Source: Aequorivita sp. H23M31 (GTDB taxonomy: Bacteria; Bacteroidota; Bacteroidia; Flavobacteriales; Flavobacteriaceae). Taken from it: a stretch of 64,000 nt of DNA. Numbering within the stretch: the stretch's first letter is position 1; each line of letters begins with the position of its first letter. Where the stretch lies: contig NZ_CP034951.1 of the NCBI RefSeq assembly GCF_004022485.1, positions 2,604,001 through 2,668,000 on the forward strand. Direction: 5' to 3'. The position numbers were made by a program, and so were the translations under genes. Under the pieces are notes generated by a model. The model made no database searches and was not told the DNA's origin. It saw nothing but the letters and a program-made list of their open reading frames with translations. Shown in pieces: positions 6,473 through 14,414 of this stretch.

Positions 6473-7852
6473 TCAAATTAAGTTGCTGATATTCAGGTTG
6501 TTTTTAAACCCTAGGTCCTCTGGTTTCAATTCAAATTTATCCATTTGTTTTTTAATGCGGTTCACTAGTCCGAGTTTTCTTTTTTGGTCCAGGAACAAGT
6601 ATTGTTTCGGAGGCTGATATTGGATTTTTTTTGTGATCATGTTCCATATAATTACTGCGAGTTTTCGAGCCGTTGCACTCACTGCCGAATGCCTTCCCTT
6701 GCGGTAGGCGACCCTTCGGAAAAAGTCGGATAGATGGGTGCCCTTTAGGTTGCCTATGGCATTGGCCGCTTGGCGCAGGGCGATCTTTAGCCGGTTACTT
6801 CCCTTAGGCACTCTGTTGCTTAGTATTTTCTTTCCTGATATCTTATTATTGGGCGCTAGCCTGAGCCAGGAAGTAAATTGTTTAGATGAGCCGAACTTAT
6901 TGAAGCCCTCGGGACCTATCTCGCTCATAATGGTCAATATCGTGGAGTGGCTCAATCCTTCGATGGCAAAGAGATCAACCCCGTCAAAATAGCGGAAAGC
7001 TATTTGGTTCAGATCTTTGATCTGTGGTGCATTTTTGTTCATCCTCTTATGCGGCTTTTCAGTTGTTTTCATTTTCCCGCGCTCAGGATGCTGTTTCAGT
7101 TCTTGCTTTATAAAATGTTCGATCTTTTTGTCGCAGTCCGCAATCTTTTTTTGAAAGAACTTATAGGCCTCGAACTCTTGTTGTAGTCCAAAGAGATAGT
7201 CAGACCGGTTGTTGCCGTGGAGTGCACTGGCAATTTCTTCTTTTGGTTTTCTGCAGTTGTAGTGGCGGTGCTCGGCTAGACTAAGGGGATCAAGGTTGCC
7301 CTTGCAGATATCCTCAATGATCTTCATGCCTGTAAGGCCACATACGTCCTTGACCACTACGTCCAATCTAAAGTTCAATAGTTTTAGGTACTTCTGCATC
7401 TTGTGCGTAGCCGAAGCGGCCAGATCTATCCAGTTTCCCCTTTGGCGACAGAATGTCCTCAACTGTTCGGTTGTAAGATCTGGTAGGAAGCTGCCGCTGA
7501 GCAACCCTAGGGTGTGGAGTTTCTGTATCCATCGGCAATCCTTAACGTCTGTTTTTTTACCCTTGGCATTCTTGGTGAACTTTCCATTGGCCAGCACCAC
7601 CTCAAAACCGAAGGAGATAAGCTCTACGTACAGGTTTTGCCAATAGTCTCCAGTGGACTCCATTGCCACTGTGGTCACGTCAGATTCCATGAGCCACTGG
7701 CAGAGTGCTGTGAGATCTTCGGCATAGACCCCGAATTCCCTTACATTGTCTAGTTCTTGGCCAATGGCCACATAGTGGGAGCGGCTGCCCACGTCGATTC
7801 CGGCGGCATTGAAATTTACAACGTCCATGCCGAGTTTCATTTTTCTTTCCAT
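6473..7852 (-). CDS. IS110-family transposase, copy B
   Basis: This 459-residue recombinase equals copy A except that SGGKILS reads SGKKILS. The change lies two residues after the Ser that I align with the catalytic serine of the Transposase_20 domain. Element C keeps SGGK, so Gly is ancestral and this copy is derived. Whether it stays active cannot be judged. The DEDD residues (GIDVGS, AMESTG, KTDVKDC) are intact. Confidence 0.95.
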   Translation of the reverse strand: MERKMKLGMDVVNFNAAGIDVGSRSHYVAIGQELDNVREFGVYAEDLTALCQWLMESDVTTVAMESTGDYWQNLYVELISFGFEVVLANGKFTKNAKGKKTDVKDCRWIQKLHTLGLLSGSFLPDLTTEQLRTFCRQRGNWIDLAASATHKMQKYLKLLNFRLDVVVKDVCGLTGMKIIEDICKGNLDPLSLAEHRHYNCRKPKEEIASALHGNNRSDYLFGLQQEFEAYKFFQKKIADCDKKIEHFIKQELKQHPERGKMKTTEKPHKRMNKNAPQIKDLNQIAFRYFDGVDLFAIEGLSHSTILTIMSEIGPEGFNKFGSSKQFTSWLRLAPNNKISGKKILSNRVPKGSNRLKIALRQAANAIGNLKGTHLSDFFRRVAYRKGRHSAVSATARKLAVIIWNMITKKIQYQPPKQYLFLDQKRKLGLVNRIKKQMDKFELKPEDLGFKNNLNISNLI

Positions 7853-7873
7853 GATAAAAAAGTTTATGGATTA

Positions 7874-8124
7874 ATAAAAAATGACCCTAAGGAAATGTAA
7901 CTTTGATATAGAAAATTATTCTGAACGGGGTTCCTCTTTGATGGACCACCACTGAAATTATCAACAAGCCCTTGAATTAGTACTTCGGGGGCTTTTACAT
8001 TTCAACCAGAATGTGTCCCGGGCTATGACGCGCCAGTTTAAAAAACGGCCTTGCATAGGATCAACGTAAAGTTCGGGAGTTCTTACCGTTAGCTCAAGAA
8101 ATTAATAGAAATTTTTATGTGGGG
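7874..8124 (-). ncRNA. candidate bridge-RNA region of IS110 copy B
   Basis: This is the same sequence as the candidate in copy A. Both copies carrying one guide and both sitting next to AACG-(G)TCTCG hairpin ends is what programmed targeting would give. RNA ends were not determined. Confidence 0.4.
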
Positions 8125-8131
8125 AATGTTT

Positions 8132-8258
8132 TACAACGTCTCGTATAAACGCAGTAGCGGGATTGGCGCACGGACTTTTCGGTTTATACTAGACTTTAAA
8201 TTTATAAAATTACTTTTCGGTTTTGCACTTGCCCGCTATTGTGTTTATGCAATGTTGT
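8132..8258. repeat. attC-like hairpin H4
   Basis: The arms ATAAACGCAGTAGCGGG (8145-8161) and CCCGCTATTGTGTTTAT (8232-8248) pair over 17 bp with two G-T wobbles. The outer segments ACAAC (8133-8137) and GTTGT (8254-8258) also pair, separated from the main stem by a short unpaired spacer, as in integron attC sites. The loop contains TTTTCGGTTTTGCACTT, shared with H1. IS110 copy B abuts the left side. Confidence 0.85.
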
Positions 8259-8424
8259 GGGCTGTGTTTTTTTACTCTGTTTTCGTTCTGCTTGCGTTTT
8301 CCTTTTTTCTCTTTCCCGAACCATCGCAGAAAATCAATTGCGTTTAATGGTCAGGTAGAAGTTGTTTTTCTTTATTCCACTTTGACAGAAAAGTGAAGCT
8401 AACTGTTTGTTACAGGCTTCTATT
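8259..8424. other. conserved non-coding tail after H4
   Basis: No gene is supported here. The first 80-90 bases repeat the tail after H1. At 8405-8416 GTTTGTTACAGG resembles the cassette end GTTAGCCACAGG and comes just before the stop of the next minus-strand gene. Confidence 0.5.
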
Positions 8425-9522
8425 TTAATATTTTATTATTTCGCTTAATTTTCCGTTAGTAAAATATAGTTTAAGCATACCAGTATATTCCCATATTTCT
8501 ATTTCTCCTTTTGCATCCGTGTATGATTTTTTATTAAGAGTTATTCCATAAATATCTTTACACATTTCTTTTGTCATACCAATAGTTCCTTTTTTATTAA
8601 AAACAAGATTCCCATAATTCTGACCATATTTTTTTACAAGGCTATTTAATTTCTCTTTTCGCTCAGCTTCTGTTTTTTCACTTCGTTTTTCGGCTATATG
8701 TTTAGGGGTGAATACTTCGGAAAACCACCAACGTCCAGAATTTGACTTGGTAATATTCATTATAATCGTGTCATTTCCATTACCTAAAATTGCCATATAT
8801 TTTAAATCTTGGTCTTCATTTGTTATTTCATCTCCAGGGAAAAAATTTATATCTCTACCTCTAAGTAGGCTAAACCTTCCTTTCCATTCTGTTCCTTTGT
8901 CAATATAAAGACTTCCGTTCTTTGTTGAAAGGGGGAGTTTATCAGCGCTGAAATCTTGCGTTGCAATAAATGAGGTTTTCGAAAATAAATCAGTAAGGTT
9001 TTCATAGAATGGTACGAGAACGAAAGAAATTGAAGATTCAACAACATAAACTATTTCTCCGGTCTCTTCATCTTTCAGTGTAAATAGTAAATCTGTTTCG
9101 AGAAACTCTTTGTTCCTATCATTAATTTTGGCATAAAATGGAGTTTTGCCAAGCTCTGCATCAATGCGTTCAATCTTAAAATATCTTTCATTAATAAATT
9201 CTCTTTTTAAGAGGTTAATTGTGGATTCATCCTTAAAAATATAAATATCTTTTTCTCTATAACTGTTTGAATATTTTGGGAAAAATATTTTGGAGTCATT
9301 ATATCTTGAATAAAATTCTTCCTTGGTTGGTGTTTTATCTTTCGGGGGATTATACCCATAGTATTCCTCATAACTTAGGAAATTCTCATGATTTTCATAC
9401 GGAGGTGCTTTTACAATTTCCTTCTCTATATTAGCTCTATCGAGAGAATTCCCCATTGTGATTTGTGATGAAACCATTGATGAACATAATAAAATAAATA
9501 ATGCGCTAATAGTTTTTTTCAT
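8425..9522 (-). CDS. secreted protein of unknown function with BamE-like C-terminus
   Basis: I do not recognise this 365-residue protein as a whole. It starts with a signal peptide (MKKTISALFILLCSSMVSSQ). The middle is rich in charged residues and beta-strand-like stretches. The last 60 residues (IGMTKEMCKDIYGITLNKKS, then EIEIWEYTGMLKLYFTNGKL) resemble the GMTxxEV...WxY...LxFxxGxL pattern of the BamE/SmpA lipoprotein fold, which is inference from pattern only. It follows the GIY-YIG-like gene by 10 bases, so the two form one transcript and one cassette between H4 and H5. Confidence 0.75.
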   Translation of the reverse strand: MKKTISALFILLCSSMVSSQITMGNSLDRANIEKEIVKAPPYENHENFLSYEEYYGYNPPKDKTPTKEEFYSRYNDSKIFFPKYSNSYREKDIYIFKDESTINLLKREFINERYFKIERIDAELGKTPFYAKINDRNKEFLETDLLFTLKDEETGEIVYVVESSISFVLVPFYENLTDLFSKTSFIATQDFSADKLPLSTKNGSLYIDKGTEWKGRFSLLRGRDINFFPGDEITNEDQDLKYMAILGNGNDTIIMNITKSNSGRWWFSEVFTPKHIAEKRSEKTEAERKEKLNSLVKKYGQNYGNLVFNKKGTIGMTKEMCKDIYGITLNKKSYTDAKGEIEIWEYTGMLKLYFTNGKLSEIIKY

Positions 9523-9532
9523 GGTTTTTTAA

Positions 9533-10102
9533 TTAATGTTTTCCAATAATTGGTTTTAATTTTTTACTTAGCCTTTTTTCTAATAAAATTAAATAGTCTC
9601 GACTTTCTTGTTCAAAGAAAATTACAGTAAATGATAACTTTAAATCTTTGGTTGTTTTATTTCCCCATAGTCCAACTTGAAGTCCATGAGATTTTCTTTG
9701 TTTATGATAACCTAAATGTTGAATTAACCTACCCCATGCACAGGAAGTAACCTTTCCAACATACAAAAAAACGTTATTCTCTTTATAATTATTAATTGCA
9801 GGAGTTTTTAATGAATCATTTACTTTAATTAATTCCAAAACTTCTGTCTTACTTAATTCTTGGTTGATTTGAAAAAAATAAAGAGCGGGATAATCGTTAT
9901 ATTCTCTTAACGTGTCAAACATTTCTTTGAAGTTTACGTCTTGTGTAATATCATGCGTGATAAAATCTTCTGTGAAATGCTTGGAATCGATGTCAAATTT
10001 AAAGCTATTAACAATTTGTCCTTTTGTAATTGCGTCAAATATTGAAACTGCTTTTGTAGCCTCATCGCATATTAATTTTTCGATTTGTTCTTTTTGAATC
10101 AT
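9533..10102 (-). CDS. GIY-YIG nuclease-like protein
   Basis: The C-terminal half of this 189-residue protein reads ALYFFQI, then VFLYVGKVTSCAWGRLIQHL, HGLQVGLWG and a late SRDYLILLEKRLSKKLKPII. This follows the Y...LYVGK...RL.QHLG order of GIY-YIG-fold endonucleases, with Arg, the QH pair and a late Glu as candidate active-site residues. The N-terminal part (about 1-90) is unfamiliar. It is the first gene of a two-gene unit with a secreted protein. The target is unknown, and a catalytic role is inference. Confidence 0.6.
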   Translation of the reverse strand: MIQKEQIEKLICDEATKAVSIFDAITKGQIVNSFKFDIDSKHFTEDFITHDITQDVNFKEMFDTLREYNDYPALYFFQINQELSKTEVLELIKVNDSLKTPAINNYKENNVFLYVGKVTSCAWGRLIQHLGYHKQRKSHGLQVGLWGNKTTKDLKLSFTVIFFEQESRDYLILLEKRLSKKLKPIIGKH

Positions 10103-10151
10103 TTGTACATTTCTTTTACATTCTGACTAACGTATTATATTTAATTGTTTA

Positions 10152-11507
10152 TTAGGTATTTACAAAACCTATAACTTCATTGGTCAAACCAAATTTATCG
10201 ATTTGTTTCTTTATACGCTTCACCAATCCCAGCTTTCTTTTTTGGTCTAGGAATAGGTACCCTTCTGGATTTATATAGGGCACTGCCTTGACCACCATGT
10301 TCCAAATAATCACTGCAAGCTTTCGTGCTGTGGCACTAATGGCCGATACGCGTCCTTTTCTAAAGTTGACACGATGGAAGAAGTCACGCAATGGGGTTGA
10401 TTCTTTTAAGTTCCCTATGGCATTTGCGGCATTGCGTAGCGCAATTTTTAAACGGTTGCTACCCTTGGGCACTTTGCTGGATAGCACCTTGCCACCGCTT
10501 ACTTTATTGTTTGGCGCCAATCGCAACCAGCTCGCAAAGTGTTTTGCGGTTGGAAACTTCCGGATCCCTTCGATTCCCACCTCACTCATTAGTGCCAGAA
10601 CTGTGGAGTAGCTCATTCCCTCTATGGCCAATAGGTCTGTTCCCTCGAACATCTGATACGACTTTAAGTTTAGGTCTATTTCCCTGGGCGTGTTTTTGTT
10701 GATCCTTTTATGGGGTTTTGGATCAATGTGGTGCTCCCGCTTGTTGTCGTCCGAACCGATGATCTCCTCGAGCATTTTTGCTATCTCCTTGTCGCACTGT
10801 CCTATTTTTAATTGCAGGTGGTCATAGGTCTCCAATTCCTGCCCAAGAGCGAATAGGTAATCCTTTCTTCCATTTGATTGCAAAGCACTGGCTATCTCCT
10901 CTTCACTTCTACGACAGTTGCCGTGCCTTAGTGACGCAAGCTTTTGCGGATCCTTTTCCCCCTGGCAAATTGCGCGAATGATCAAAAGTTCCGTAAGGCC
11001 ACAGATATCCTTCACTACCACATCCAAGCGGAAATTGAGCAGTCTGAGATATTTCTGCATTTTTTTGGAGGTAGAGGCTGCCGCATGGAGCAGATTGGAC
11101 CTGTGCCTGCAATAGGTGCGCAACTGCTCGGTCTGTCCATCGGGCAGGAAACTGCCGCTGAGCAGTCCCAGAGTGTGCAGCTTTTGTATCCATTGGCAGT
11201 CCATTACATCACTTTTTTTTCCTTTGATGTTCTTGGTAAACTTGCCATTGCACAGGATTACGTGAAAACCCCGAGCGACAAGAACTGCATAGAGATTTTG
11301 CCAATAAGTACCAGTACTTTCCATGGCAACAGTCATGATTTTCCTTTCATCCAACCAATCGGCCAGGGCAAAAAGATCTTGATTAAAAACGCCAAACTCG
11401 CGAACATCCGGTTCGGATTGGCCAACGGCCACCCAATGTGAGCGGCTCCCAATGTCTATTCCCGCAGCATGGGGATTGACAATTTCCATTGAAACAGTTT
11501 CTTCCAT
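10152..11507 (-). CDS. IS110-family transposase C
   Basis: I chose the ATG at 11507 (MEETVSMEIVNPHAAGIDIG), which matches the start of copies A/B. An open frame extends 24 codons further but lies over the conserved non-coding end. The 451 residues contain AGIDIGSRSHWVAV, AMESTGTYW and GKKSDVMDCQWI for the DEDD domain, and AIEGMSYSTVLALMSEVG and NNKVSGGKVLSSKVPKGSN for Transposase_20. It is clearly related to A/B over its whole length but is a distinct element. It appears intact. Confidence 0.92.
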   Translation of the reverse strand: MEETVSMEIVNPHAAGIDIGSRSHWVAVGQSEPDVREFGVFNQDLFALADWLDERKIMTVAMESTGTYWQNLYAVLVARGFHVILCNGKFTKNIKGKKSDVMDCQWIQKLHTLGLLSGSFLPDGQTEQLRTYCRHRSNLLHAAASTSKKMQKYLRLLNFRLDVVVKDICGLTELLIIRAICQGEKDPQKLASLRHGNCRRSEEEIASALQSNGRKDYLFALGQELETYDHLQLKIGQCDKEIAKMLEEIIGSDDNKREHHIDPKPHKRINKNTPREIDLNLKSYQMFEGTDLLAIEGMSYSTVLALMSEVGIEGIRKFPTAKHFASWLRLAPNNKVSGGKVLSSKVPKGSNRLKIALRNAANAIGNLKESTPLRDFFHRVNFRKGRVSAISATARKLAVIIWNMVVKAVPYINPEGYLFLDQKRKLGLVKRIKKQIDKFGLTNEVIGFVNT

Positions 11508-11519
11508 AGTTATAGAGTT

Positions 11520-11730
11520 TAAAATAGCTCTGAGGAGATGTGCTTTTGGCTTGTAAATATTCTGATCGGGGTTGCCCAAAGATCGGCACCGCCACTGGAG
11601 TCATCGCAAACATCTCAACCAGGATTGCGCTCGTGCTTCCCGAGGGAGCAACAGTTGAAAAATCGGCCTTGCAAAGAGCATCACTAATTTATGAAAAAAG
11701 TAAATGCGCAACGTTAGCTTTGGGAGTCAA
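11520..11730 (-). ncRNA. candidate bridge-RNA region of element C
   Basis: Non-coding DNA upstream of the transposase shares ATTCTGA-CGGGGTT, CCGCCACT, CGGCCTTGCA and TTAGCT blocks, in order, with the matching region of copies A/B, while the sequence between them differs. That is expected of a structured RNA whose guide loops diverge. Limits are not determined. Confidence 0.4.
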
Positions 11731-11754
11731 TGGTGGGGTATAGGTGGGATTACT

Positions 11755-11871
11755 GCTAACGTTTCGTGTATGAGCAGTGGCGTGGGCTGGCACGAACTAT
11801 TGCAAACAGTTACTTGCCAGAGGAAAATCCGCAGGATTTTCCAAGTAGGCGGGAAAAAGCCATTGCTTATA
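11755..11871. repeat. attC-like hairpin H5, flanked by IS110 elements on both sides
   Basis: The arms TATGAGCAGTGGC (11769-11781) and GCCATTGCTTATA (11859-11871) pair over 13 bp with two G-T wobbles. The left side begins GCTAACGTTTCGTG. An inner hairpin AAAATCC/GGATTTT lies at 11824-11840. The right terminus is missing after TATAGCA. A fitting CATTGTTGCCCACAG occurs at 13307-13321 beyond IS element D, so D interrupts the site. Confidence 0.8.
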
Positions 11872-13304
11872 GCATCTATGAAAAAGCAGCGAGTCTCGTA
11901 TCTTTAAAGTTCACCAAAAACAATAAGATATGAAAACTGAACCCACTGCCCAACCAAAGTTATACATAGGCATCGATATCCACAAGAGGAGCTGGAAAGT
12001 TCATTGTGCTACAGATCTCTTTGCTGGCAAGTCGTTTGCCATGCCTCCAAAGCCTGAAGTCTTACAGGAGTATGTTTCTAAACACTTTCCTAATTATGAG
12101 GTCACTACGGCTTATGAAGCTGGCTGTTGCGGCTATTATGCGCATCGTAGTTTTATACAGTATGGATGGACCTCCCTTGTGGTCAACCCTGCCGATATCC
12201 ACCGCAAGGGAAAGGAACGCTTTACTAAGACCGATAAAATAGATGCCCAGCTTATAAGCAGGGAATTAAAAGATGGTAGATTGGAAAGTATACATGTACC
12301 TGAAATTGAACGAGAACAACTGCGCAGTCTCTTTAGAAGGCGCAATGATCTGGTAAAGGATTTTAGACGCATCAAGAGCCATATCAAGATGCAGCTGCTT
12401 TATTTCGGTGTTGCCATTCCCGAGGAGTTTGACAATGATCATTGGAGCCATAAATTCCGTGGCTGGATTGACGATCAATCATTTGTTTACCCATCGGCCC
12501 GTGAGACGCTGGATAGCAGAATGCGCAGTTTTAGGTTTATCGATCAAGAACTACGAGATGTGTCTTCAAAGATTCGTGCCTATTGTCGCAAGCATTACAA
12601 GAAGGATTATTATCTCTTAAAAAGTATTCCGGGAATAGGTGGGATCGTTGCCAGCGGTATCATCTGCGAGCTTGGTGACCTGCGGCGCTTTAACAGCATA
12701 AAACATTTGGCGGGCTATGTAGGTCTGGCACCGGGGGTCCATCAAAGTGGCGACAACCAAAAGAGCACCGGTATTACAATGCGTGCCCATAGATTGATGC
12801 GCAGTTATTTTATAGAAGCATCGTGGCAGGCCATCAGGACAGATCCGATAATGCAGGCCTATTATCGCAAGCATTTGGGAAAGGACGTCAAATCAGTAAT
12901 AATCAAGGTCGCGCGTAAATTACTCAGCAGGACCTTGGCGGTAATAAAAACAGAGACTCCCTATGCAATAGGAGTAATAGAATAATAATATAAACAGATA
13001 ACAAAGCTCACAAAGAAGTATTCAAAACCTGTATCACAAAACAATGTAGGTGGCCTCCGCCGAAGGCGGATGGACCACATCTTTTTAGCAAGTGGCCAGG
13101 TTTATTCTAACTTATAATCATACAGATGCTGGTGACCGCGCTTAGACGATGGATCACATATAGGATGCGGAGCAAGTTATATGGTATTGAAATATTGATA
13201 ATCCTTCGGAATTATCAACATTCCAACACCCCAAAATAATCATTATGAGATAATTAAAATATAAATACTATTTTTGAAGAACGGGATTAGTGCTTTTCAT
13301 AGGA
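11872..13304 (+). mobile_element. IS110-family insertion sequence D
   Basis: Limits are inferred from the broken hairpin H5: its stem ends at about 11871 and its GTT core reappears at 13311. About 55 bp lie before the transposase and about 320 bp after it, so in this element the large non-coding end is downstream, as in the IS1111 subgroup. That end contains a GTGGCCTCCGCC-type palindrome (13049-13077) and a perfect TTGATAAT/ATTATCAA hairpin (13195-13218). It may encode this element's guide RNA. No other gene is seen in 12986-13324. Confidence 0.65.
11930..12985 (+). CDS. IS110-family transposase D
   Basis: This 351-residue recombinase has the DEDD domain (YIGIDIHKRSWKVHCA, TAYEAGCCGYYAHR, KTDKIDAQLISREL) and the Transposase_20 domain (LKSIPGIGGIVASGIICELG, GYVGLAPGVHQSGD), where the Ser of HQSGD is the likely catalytic serine. 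The sequence is far from A/B/C, so it is an independent lineage. The ORF is intact. The ATG at 11930 follows an A-rich leader. Confidence 0.93.
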   Translation: MKTEPTAQPKLYIGIDIHKRSWKVHCATDLFAGKSFAMPPKPEVLQEYVSKHFPNYEVTTAYEAGCCGYYAHRSFIQYGWTSLVVNPADIHRKGKERFTKTDKIDAQLISRELKDGRLESIHVPEIEREQLRSLFRRRNDLVKDFRRIKSHIKMQLLYFGVAIPEEFDNDHWSHKFRGWIDDQSFVYPSARETLDSRMRSFRFIDQELRDVSSKIRAYCRKHYKKDYYLLKSIPGIGGIVASGIICELGDLRRFNSIKHLAGYVGLAPGVHQSGDNQKSTGITMRAHRLMRSYFIEASWQAIRTDPIMQAYYRKHLGKDVKSVIIKVARKLLSRTLAVIKTETPYAIGVIE

Positions 13305-13310
13305 CACATT

Positions 13311-13321
13311 GTTGCCCACAG
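13311..13321. other. cassette core-like end GTTGCCCACAG
   Basis: This is the inverted partner of TTGTGGGCAAC at 14246-14256 (10 of 11 positions). Together they bracket the hydrolase gene, with this copy four bases before its stop codon. Its preceding CACATT fits the missing right terminus of H5. Confidence 0.55.
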
Positions 13322-13324
13322 TTT

Positions 13325-14236
13325 TTAATTCTTCATCCAGTTTATTAATTCTTTTTCGTTTACTATTGACCAAGAATGTGGATGCCTTTCTCCATTTTCC
13401 CGATAACCTCTATTTTCTGTTTTTATCAGTTCGATATTATTATAACCAAATTCGGTTTTTAATTTTTCCGACAATTTTTCAATGTAGAAGGCATTTAAGT
13501 CTTCATAATCATTATTGGCATTTTCCTTCCACCATTTTAAATCGGGTTCTGTGTAAAGTCTGATTTTTAAATTTTCTAATCCTTTGAGATTATCGATGTT
13601 TTGAGTTTCCAATGTGAACGGTGAGTTCAGTTCGTATTTGACGATACCACTCTCTAGATTTCCAAACTCATTATCTAACATTCCTTTAATCCACTTTGAT
13701 TCCGCAACAGCTGGTTCGGAAAAATTAAGTTTTAAATTCTTTTCTGCGGTTTTATAAAGTCCGAAAAGGTCAACGGGCGAATCCACTATAAAAACTCCTT
13801 TTGGTTGAATTTGACTTTTGCTTTTTACGAGATAATCACTAATTATTAAGCTTACATTTCCTCCGCTCGAAAATCCGCCAACAAATATGTTCTTTTCAGA
13901 TAAATTTTGTTCTCTAATTATTCCTGTTATTTTTTCCGCTAACTTTTCCTTTTCTCGCAGATTTAAATATAAACGTTCGTTTAAGTTCATTGCCAAAACT
14001 GAAAAGCCATTTTCCTTGCTAATTTCAGCAATTTTAAATTCGGACAATGTATTTTCTGCATCACACGGAAAACAAGGAAATAGAATTAAAAGTCCTTGTT
14101 GATTTTCTGCTTTGATTAGTTCAAATTCAGAGGTTTTTATTATTTCAGATGTAGCTTTTTCGGTCGGTTTATTTTTCTCGTTTTGTCCTTTGCAAGACAT
14201 TGTAATCAAAGCTAAAATTATTATGTATTTCTGCAT
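13325..14236 (-). CDS. alpha/beta-hydrolase-like lipoprotein
   Basis: The protein of 303 residues opens with a lipoprotein-type signal (MQKYIIILALITMSC, with Cys at about 15). The nucleophile elbow is GGFSSGG (G-x-S-x-G), preceded by the strand NIFVGG. A late His near the end (RHPHSW) could complete a triad, with an Asp such as that in VDSPVDLFG. It probably acts as an esterase or peptidase at the cell envelope; the substrate is unknown. It is the single gene of the last cassette and is bracketed by inverted core-like ends. Confidence 0.75.
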   Translation of the reverse strand: MQKYIIILALITMSCKGQNEKNKPTEKATSEIIKTSEFELIKAENQQGLLILFPCFPCDAENTLSEFKIAEISKENGFSVLAMNLNERLYLNLREKEKLAEKITGIIREQNLSEKNIFVGGFSSGGNVSLIISDYLVKSKSQIQPKGVFIVDSPVDLFGLYKTAEKNLKLNFSEPAVAESKWIKGMLDNEFGNLESGIVKYELNSPFTLETQNIDNLKGLENLKIRLYTEPDLKWWKENANNDYEDLNAFYIEKLSEKLKTEFGYNNIELIKTENRGYRENGERHPHSWSIVNEKELINWMKN

Positions 14237-14245
14237 TTTTTCAAA

Positions 14246-14256
14246 TTGTGGGCAAC
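14246..14256. other. cassette core-like end TTGTGGGCAAC
   Basis: This is the partner of 13311-13321. It is followed by ATGGTTATATACG, which resembles a hairpin left arm, but the matching right arm is badly degenerate. It probably marks the right edge of the array. Confidence 0.5.
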
Positions 14257-14414
14257 ATGGTTATATACGAATATTTTAAAGAAGCTATGTCGTTTATATC
14301 GCCAATCCACGACACATTTATTTCCATTTAGCGAATGATCTCCTCCTAACTCGGTTTATAAATTGATTAATCAAAAGGTATAAAAAGCTTGGGGAATGGT
14401 TTCAATCGCTTTAA

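Larger units (their letters stand above)
6460..8129 (-). mobile_element. IS110-family insertion sequence, copy B
   Basis: This 1670-bp element matches copy A (offset 6024 bp) except for TT at 6831-6832 in place of CC. Its left flank is AT-rich (TTTTTCTTTGGT). Its right flank runs TTTACAACGTCTCG into hairpin H4, so it occupies the same position relative to its hairpin as copy A does to H1. The near-perfect identity points to a very recent transposition or gene conversion. Confidence 0.9.
10119..11751 (-). mobile_element. IS110-family insertion sequence C (diverged relative of A/B)
   Basis: Ends are approximate. The left end carries ATTCTGACTAACGT as in copies A and B. The right end is placed at GGTGGGATT before ACTGCTAAC, by analogy with TGTGGGGAATGT in A. 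Gene order and the upstream non-coding segment match A/B. It abuts the left arm of H5, so all three minus-strand IS110 copies occupy the same relative place. Confidence 0.7.

Noticed and set aside
436..8129. Composite transposon formed by IS copies A and B
   Set aside because: IS110 elements lack the paired-end chemistry of classic composite transposons, and independent insertion at hairpin sites explains both copies.
11508..11579. Extended N-terminus of transposase C from 11579
   Set aside because: The extra 24 codons fall in the conserved non-coding end, and related copies start at the equivalent of 11507.
2108..11871. The hairpins as a CRISPR array
   Set aside because: Units are few, far apart and differ in sequence; there are no short regular spacers and no cas genes.
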